Of a DNA stretch of 9,969 nt, positions 7,465 to 9,969 are shown piece after piece (the stretch's first letter is position 1; every line of letters begins with the position of its first letter). The stretch is from Coprococcus sp. (GTDB lineage Bacteria > Bacillota > Clostridia > Lachnospirales > Lachnospiraceae). The stretch covers positions 1 to 9,969 of the forward strand of contig JAEDGW010000096.1 in assembly GCA_016297325.1 (NCBI GenBank). The letters run 5' to 3'. Both the position numbers and the translations under genes were made by a program. Below the pieces are notes generated by a model, which searched no databases, was not told where the DNA came from, and was given only the letters and a program-made list of their open reading frames with translations.

Positions 7465-7710
7465 TTATTTAGTTCTCTTTTTACCGCATACAGGACATAC
7501 ATCCTGATCAGTAGGTTGTCCGCATCCCCAGCAGATCCATGTATCACCCTTGCCCTCGGTGTCGGATGCAGGTTTCTGAGTCGGCTTCATTTTAAAGTTT
7601 TTGGAGACGATCTCAATGTTGCCATCTTCGTCCAGCTTGGTCTGCATACCATTTAGGGATGTGCCTTCGTCTGGTTTAATTTTTTTCTTTTTCCCAAATC
7701 CAATTCCCAT
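7465..7710 (-). CDS. Small zinc-ribbon protein of unknown function
   Basis: An 81-residue protein, no family name recognised. It starts with a short glycine/lysine-rich segment (GIGFGKKKKIK), has a charged middle with a possible short beta-hairpin (residues 24-41, TKLDEDGNIEIVSKNFKM), and ends with a rubredoxin/zinc-ribbon knuckle: C60-WG-C63, eight residues, then C72-PV-C75, in the C-terminal 22 residues. The four cysteines should bind one zinc ion. AGGGG (7718-7722 on the minus strand) lies 7 bases before the ATG, and a promoter can be seen upstream, so it looks like a real single-gene unit. It ends about ten bases before the bidirectional terminator. Such ribbons often mediate protein or nucleic-acid contacts, but no role is claimed. 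Confidence 0.82.
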   Translation of the reverse strand: MGIGFGKKKKIKPDEGTSLNGMQTKLDEDGNIEIVSKNFKMKPTQKPASDTEGKGDTWICWGCGQPTDQDVCPVCGKKRTK

Positions 7711-7726
7711 TTTTTAACCCCTATTT

Positions 7727-7755
7727 CTATAACGTGTATAGTTATTTTAAAGCAA
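7727..7755 (-). promoter_or_regulatory. Candidate promoter of the zinc-ribbon gene
   Basis: On the minus strand TTGCTT (7750-7755) and TTATAG (7727-7732) are separated by exactly 17 bases. Both match the housekeeping consensus at four of six positions. Transcription would start near 7720, so very close to the ribosome site; moderate support only. Confidence 0.4.
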
Positions 7756-7830
7756 TATATACAATTAAGCAATAGTAATTTGTCAGAATTATACTATGTT
7801 ATTGTAAAAAAATAACAAATGCTAAAAGCC

Positions 7831-8559
7831 TCATTGCCAGGCCCCGTCAAATGTTATAACCTGGCCGTTCAGATAGTCGCTGCACTTTGCAATGTGGACA
7901 ATAAAAGCAGCTGCTTCAGTTGCTGTAGCCATGCGCCCGGCGGGTATTTCATCCTCTAGCATCTGGCGTTCATCCGGTGACAGATGGCCGTTCATGGTTG
8001 TATCTATTGCGCCAAATGAGATGGCATTTACCGTTATACCGCTTGGCGCCAGCTCCTTTCCGAGTGCCCTGGAAAAGGCATTTACTGCGCCTTTAGATGC
8101 GGAGTATGCGACCTCACAGGATGCCCCTGTGCTGCCCCATACGGAAGATATGTTGATGATGCGACCCTTGTGTGCATGCACCATGTAAGGAACCACTTGG
8201 CTGCAGCTATTAAATACAGAATAAATATTTGATCTCATGGTTCTGTCGAAGTCTGCGGCAGTCATATCCGTGAGCAGACCGACATATGATATCCCGGCGT
8301 TGTTGACCAGCAATCCTATATCACTGCCAAATGTTTCTACAACCTGTCTGATGAATTCCTGCATAAAATCCATATCGCCTGCGTCACCGCACAGTGCAAA
8401 ACAGTTGCAGCCCTTTGCAGTGATCTCTTTCTGTAGTGTCATGAGTTCCTCTGTGTGTCTGAAAGAAGTTATTGCTATGTTGTTATATGTTCCGGCAAGT
8501 GCAAGGGCGGTGGCTCTGCCGATACCGGTTGAAGCTCCGATGATGATCGCGGTATTCAA
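7831..8559 (-). CDS. SDR family reductase, likely EF-P 5-aminopentanone reductase (YmfI-like)
   Basis: A 242-residue classical short-chain dehydrogenase/reductase. The nucleotide-binding motif is GASTGIG at 8-14, the NNAG motif is at 86-89, and the catalytic tetrad is N111, S139, Y152 and K156. The stretch around the active site, ISSVWGSTGASCEVAYSASK, and the later IPAGRMAT closely resemble YmfI-type proteins, which in Bacillus reduce the 5-aminopentanone group on elongation factor P; the 3-oxoacyl-ACP reductase FabG is the main alternative. Translation starts at TTG (8557-8559), supported by a perfect AGGAGGT (8566-8572) six bases upstream; no ATG fits. The predicted leader consists of an 88-bp element present twice. 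No efp gene is in the window, so the specific role rests on similarity alone. SDR assignment is certain, the substrate is not. Confidence 0.9.
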   Translation of the reverse strand: MNTAIIIGASTGIGRATALALAGTYNNIAITSFRHTEELMTLQKEITAKGCNCFALCGDAGDMDFMQEFIRQVVETFGSDIGLLVNNAGISYVGLLTDMTAADFDRTMRSNIYSVFNSCSQVVPYMVHAHKGRIINISSVWGSTGASCEVAYSASKGAVNAFSRALGKELAPSGITVNAISFGAIDTTMNGHLSPDERQMLEDEIPAGRMATATEAAAFIVHIAKCSDYLNGQVITFDGAWQ

Positions 8560-8565
8560 AATATT

Positions 8566-8572
8566 ACCTCCT
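8566..8572 (-). promoter_or_regulatory. Strong ribosome site fixing the TTG start of the SDR gene
   Basis: AGGAGGT on the minus strand, six bases before TTG 8559-8557. The strength of the site fits a start at a poor initiation codon and lies just outside the 88-bp duplication. Confidence 0.85.
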
Positions 8573-8582
8573 GATAAAAAGT

Positions 8583-8758
8583 AAAAGGAGCAGGCACATT
8601 AAAAGTCGCATACGCGAGGTGCCTGCGTGCTTCATAAGGAATCCCCCCGCAGGGCGGGTCCCCCCTTATGAAAAGGAGCAGGCACATTAAAAGTCGCATA
8701 CGCGAGGTGCCTGCGTGCTTCATAAGGAATCCCCCCGCAGGGCGGGTCCCCCCTTATG
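8583..8758. repeat. Exact 88-bp tandem duplication, GC-rich and hairpin-forming
   Basis: Two identical head-to-tail 88-bp units, 8583-8670 and 8671-8758, with no mismatch found by eye. Each unit can fold into two hairpins. Hairpin A pairs GCAGGCAC (8590-8597) with GTGCCTGC (8619-8626) and holds an inner TCGC-atac-GCGA stem. Hairpin B pairs CATAAGG (8633-8639) with CCTTATG (8664-8670) around C6 and G-rich tracts, including CCCGC/GCGGG. The block is much richer in GC than the AT-rich DNA around it. On the minus strand it forms almost the whole predicted leader of the SDR gene. Identity unknown: REP-like intergenic element or cis-acting RNA. Confidence 0.9.
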
Positions 8759-8764
8759 AAAATT

Positions 8765-8773
8765 ATTATAACA
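8765..8773 (-). promoter_or_regulatory. Extended -10 promoter of the SDR gene
   Basis: On the minus strand TGT-TATAAT (8773 down to 8765) is a perfect -10 with the TGn extension; no good -35 is seen, which extended -10 promoters do not need. The start of transcription would fall near 8758, exactly where the 88-bp duplication begins. Confidence 0.55.
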
Positions 8774-8786
8774 CGCTAATTATGTG

Positions 8787-8815
8787 TTGAAAATAAAAAA
8801 GCACTTTGGTATACT
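8787..8815 (+). promoter_or_regulatory. Promoter of the LytR_C-domain gene
   Basis: TTGAAA (8787-8792) and TATACT (8810-8815) are separated by 17 bases, and TGG just before the -10 adds the extended motif. It is divergent from the SDR promoter with only about 15 bases between the two core elements, and would give a leader of about 50 bases before the ATG at 8874. Confidence 0.7.
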
Positions 8816-8873
8816 CTAGTTGTTTTTGTTAATAATCGAATATGAATAAGAGAATGAATATGGAGGCTATATA

Positions 8874-9449
8874 ATGGGTAAGAAAGTAATGAAACTGTTT
8901 CTTGATACAATGCTCAGAGCTGCTGTTATCATATTGGCGGTGGCAATCGTGGTCATGCTTGTACTTCTTGCAAGGACTATGAGTAAGAATAAGAAGTCTG
9001 ATACGACGACCACAAAGGAGGCGTTGAGTATAGTGACAGAGGAAGCTGATCCGTCAGATCCTACATTTGGCGGTGAGGATGCGGATACATCAGGAGATGC
9101 TGCGTCAGAGGAGACAACATCAGAGGATGCTCAGACTGAAAATGATGCAAAGAGCGCAAAGATAGCAGTTATAAATGCATCTGGAGAGTCTGGTGTGGCT
9201 GCGACATGGCAGGGAACACTTAATGCATCAGGTTATTCATCTGTAGATATAGGAACATATACCGGTGACAGCCAGTCATCAACAACTGTATATGTGTCAG
9301 ATTCATACGATGTCAGTGGTATCACAAGCCTGTTTTCATCTGCGTCAACTGCTGATAAGTCAGAGCTTGATGAAAGTCTGTGCGATATAGATGTGAGTGG
9401 AGCAGATATAGTGATCGTTGTCGGTTCGATGGACGCTGCAAATAACTAA
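8874..9449 (+). CDS. Membrane-anchored protein with a LytR_C-like extracellular domain
   Basis: A 191-residue protein with one N-terminal membrane segment (about residues 14-34) after a short basic start, giving an N-in, C-out anchor. It continues with a low-complexity acidic Thr/Glu/Asp linker (36-94) and ends in a compact domain (95-187) that resembles the LytR_C family: KIAVINASGESGVAA, then a helix, SGYSSVDIGTY, a TTVYVSD strand, and the terminal GADIVIVVGS. LytR_C domains usually sit at the end of LytR-CpsA-Psr cell-wall ligases; here the catalytic LCP domain is absent, so the protein is a stand-alone version whose role is unknown, probably at the cell wall. GGAGG (8862-8866) lies 7 bases before the ATG. 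It has its own promoter and terminator, so it is a single-gene unit. Confidence 0.82.
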   Translation: MGKKVMKLFLDTMLRAAVIILAVAIVVMLVLLARTMSKNKKSDTTTTKEALSIVTEEADPSDPTFGGEDADTSGDAASEETTSEDAQTENDAKSAKIAVINASGESGVAATWQGTLNASGYSSVDIGTYTGDSQSSTTVYVSDSYDVSGITSLFSSASTADKSELDESLCDIDVSGADIVIVVGSMDAANN

Positions 9450-9465
9450 ATTGGATTATGATATG

Positions 9466-9512
9466 AAACTCTGTCAGTTTACCTTTTGAGAGTATGCTGA
9501 CAGAGTTTTTTT
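9466..9512 (+). terminator. Rho-independent terminator after the LytR_C-domain gene
   Basis: A 12-bp stem, AAACTCTGTCAG (9466-9477) with CTGACAGAGTTT (9497-9508), a 19-base loop and a run of seven T residues (9506-9512), starting 17 bases after the stop codon. Confidence 0.9.
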
Positions 9513-9693
9513 ACTATAGTAAAATTAATTGACAAAATGAATGCTATGTATAGTATTCCTACCACATAGCTATAACTTTTTTACCCATTGTCAAGTGAAA
9601 AAATACATACATATATTTTGATTAGATGTTGTAAAATGAATTTGTCAAGTATATATATGGGTAAATTACATAGTCAAAAGTGATAAAATATAC

Positions 9694-9707
9694 TGAAAAC
9701 GTGACGA
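9694..9707 (+). promoter_or_regulatory. Catabolite-control (cre-like) operator candidate
   Basis: TGAAAACGTGACGA fits the CcpA cre core TGnAAnCGnnnnCA with one mismatch, at the C of the final CA. LacI-family sugar regulators use similar sites. The position upstream of a presumed sugar-transport gene is consistent, but it lies about 100 bases before the best promoter candidate. Confidence 0.35.
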
Positions 9708-9794
9708 AAAACAGCAGTATCAGTGCATAGTATGGTGAAGGTTTCACAAAAATGGAAGTTTAAAGCGGAGTAAAAAGAGTCGAAAATCGTCAAA

Positions 9795-9823
9795 TTGATG
9801 CAAAATTTGTGCACATATACAAT
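9795..9823 (+). promoter_or_regulatory. Candidate promoter of the final gene
   Basis: TTGATG (9795-9800) and TACAAT (9818-9823) with exactly 17 bases between them. This would give a leader of about 120 bases before the ATG at 9952. Moderate support. Confidence 0.4.
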
Positions 9824-9951
9824 ATAGACAAAAGTTTGAAAAATTTTTTGAGCAATAATCACATAGAATGAAAAAAGCCAATGATGTAGAATAACAATAG
9901 TTTTTAGGGTGAACAAAAACAAGATTATATACACTACGGAGGTAATTTCAA

Positions 9952-9969
9952 ATGGCAAGTTTATCACTT
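9952..9969 (+). CDS. Start of a gene, probably a sugar ABC transporter ATPase (MsmK/UgpC type)
   Basis: Only six codons are inside the window (Met-Ala-Ser-Leu-Ser-Leu). CGGAGGT (9937-9943) lies 8 bases before the ATG, so this is a real start. The same N-terminus is very common among MsmK/UgpC-type ATPases that energise several sugar importers in Lachnospiraceae, and the cre-like site upstream would fit such a role. That six residues decide the family is inference, not proof. Confidence 0.5.

Larger units (their letters stand above)
9513..9951 (+). other. Long AT-rich regulatory spacer before the last gene
   Basis: No convincing gene lies in these 439 bases. It holds a TTGACA (9529-9534) with a weak TAGTAT 16 bases further on (9551-9556), two direct copies of TTGTCAAGT (9588-9596 and 9642-9650), an inverted pair TTTACCCAT (9580-9588) and ATGGGTAAA (9657-9665), a cre-like site, and a promoter candidate at 9795-9823. 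This density of sites suggests a regulated promoter region, not a simple spacer. Confidence 0.5.

Noticed and set aside
7456..7656. Plus-strand 66-codon frame opposite the zinc-ribbon gene
   Set aside because: It is the shadow of the zinc-ribbon gene, starts inside the terminator flank and lacks a ribosome site.
7797..7817. TGTTATT/AATAACA inverted repeat just after the SDR stop as its terminator
   Set aside because: Seven AT-only pairs with the T run inside the loop, not after the stem; too weak to terminate.
8556..8723. Minus-strand 55-codon frame running through the 88-bp repeats and overlapping the TTG start of the SDR gene, as a possible leader peptide
   Set aside because: The overlap of its TGA with the TTG would suit translational coupling, but the ATG has no proper ribosome site (only a G tract), the peptide is unlike any known leader, and 88 is not a multiple of three so the two units are read in different frames. 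Probably chance.
8583..8758. Reading the two 88-bp units as a CRISPR array or insertion sequence
   Set aside because: Units are directly adjacent without spacers, there are only two, and no transposase or terminal inverted repeats with target duplication are visible.
9674..9967. 97-codon minus-strand frame in the last spacer
   Set aside because: Composition (Phe, Ile, Tyr, His rich) is what AT-rich non-coding DNA gives when translated; it overlaps the promoter and start of the last gene and shows no family features.

Overview
The window looks like a piece of chromosome from an anaerobic, gut-type Firmicute, most likely a Lachnospiraceae (Coprococcus/Roseburia/Butyrivibrio-like). This is judged from purine-rich AGGAGG-type ribosome sites, AT-rich spacers, the style of the glutamate dehydrogenase and the protein families present. 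No rRNA, tRNA, CRISPR array, transposase or phage gene was seen.

Layout. (1) 1-1253: 3' part of a highly expressed, NADP-type glutamate dehydrogenase gene, closed by a strong hairpin terminator at 1322-1360. (2) 1527-5502: three co-directional genes, namely a VTC-domain polyphosphate polymerase, a DUF4956 membrane protein and a large acidic lipoprotein of the Cthe_2159 'carbohydrate-binding' beta-helix family carrying a 24-residue tandem repeat. This is the most coherent candidate for a poorly described system. (3) 5651-7279: a tight two-gene unit of a histidine-phosphatase protein and a histidine-rich ArsP_2/'putative manganese transporter' permease, ending at a bidirectional terminator (7417-7454). 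(4) Minus strand, 7465-8559: a small zinc-ribbon protein with its own promoter, and an SDR reductase resembling the elongation factor P 5-aminopentanone reductase (YmfI), starting at TTG. (5) 8560-8873: a divergent promoter region containing an exact 88-bp GC-rich tandem duplication that fills the predicted 5' leader of the SDR gene. (6) 8874-9449: a membrane-anchored protein with a LytR_C-like domain, closed by a terminator (9466-9512). (7) 9513-9951: a long AT-rich regulatory spacer with a cre-like site and a candidate promoter, leading to the first six codons of a gene whose start resembles the sugar ABC transporter ATPases (MsmK/UgpC).

How they may work together (inference): the VTC protein would make polyphosphate at the cytoplasmic membrane, DUF4956 could be its membrane partner, and the lipoprotein would act outside the cell. 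The remaining genes look like separate housekeeping or accessory units. The two places most worth a second look are the VTC-DUF4956-lipoprotein cluster and the duplicated 88-bp leader element.
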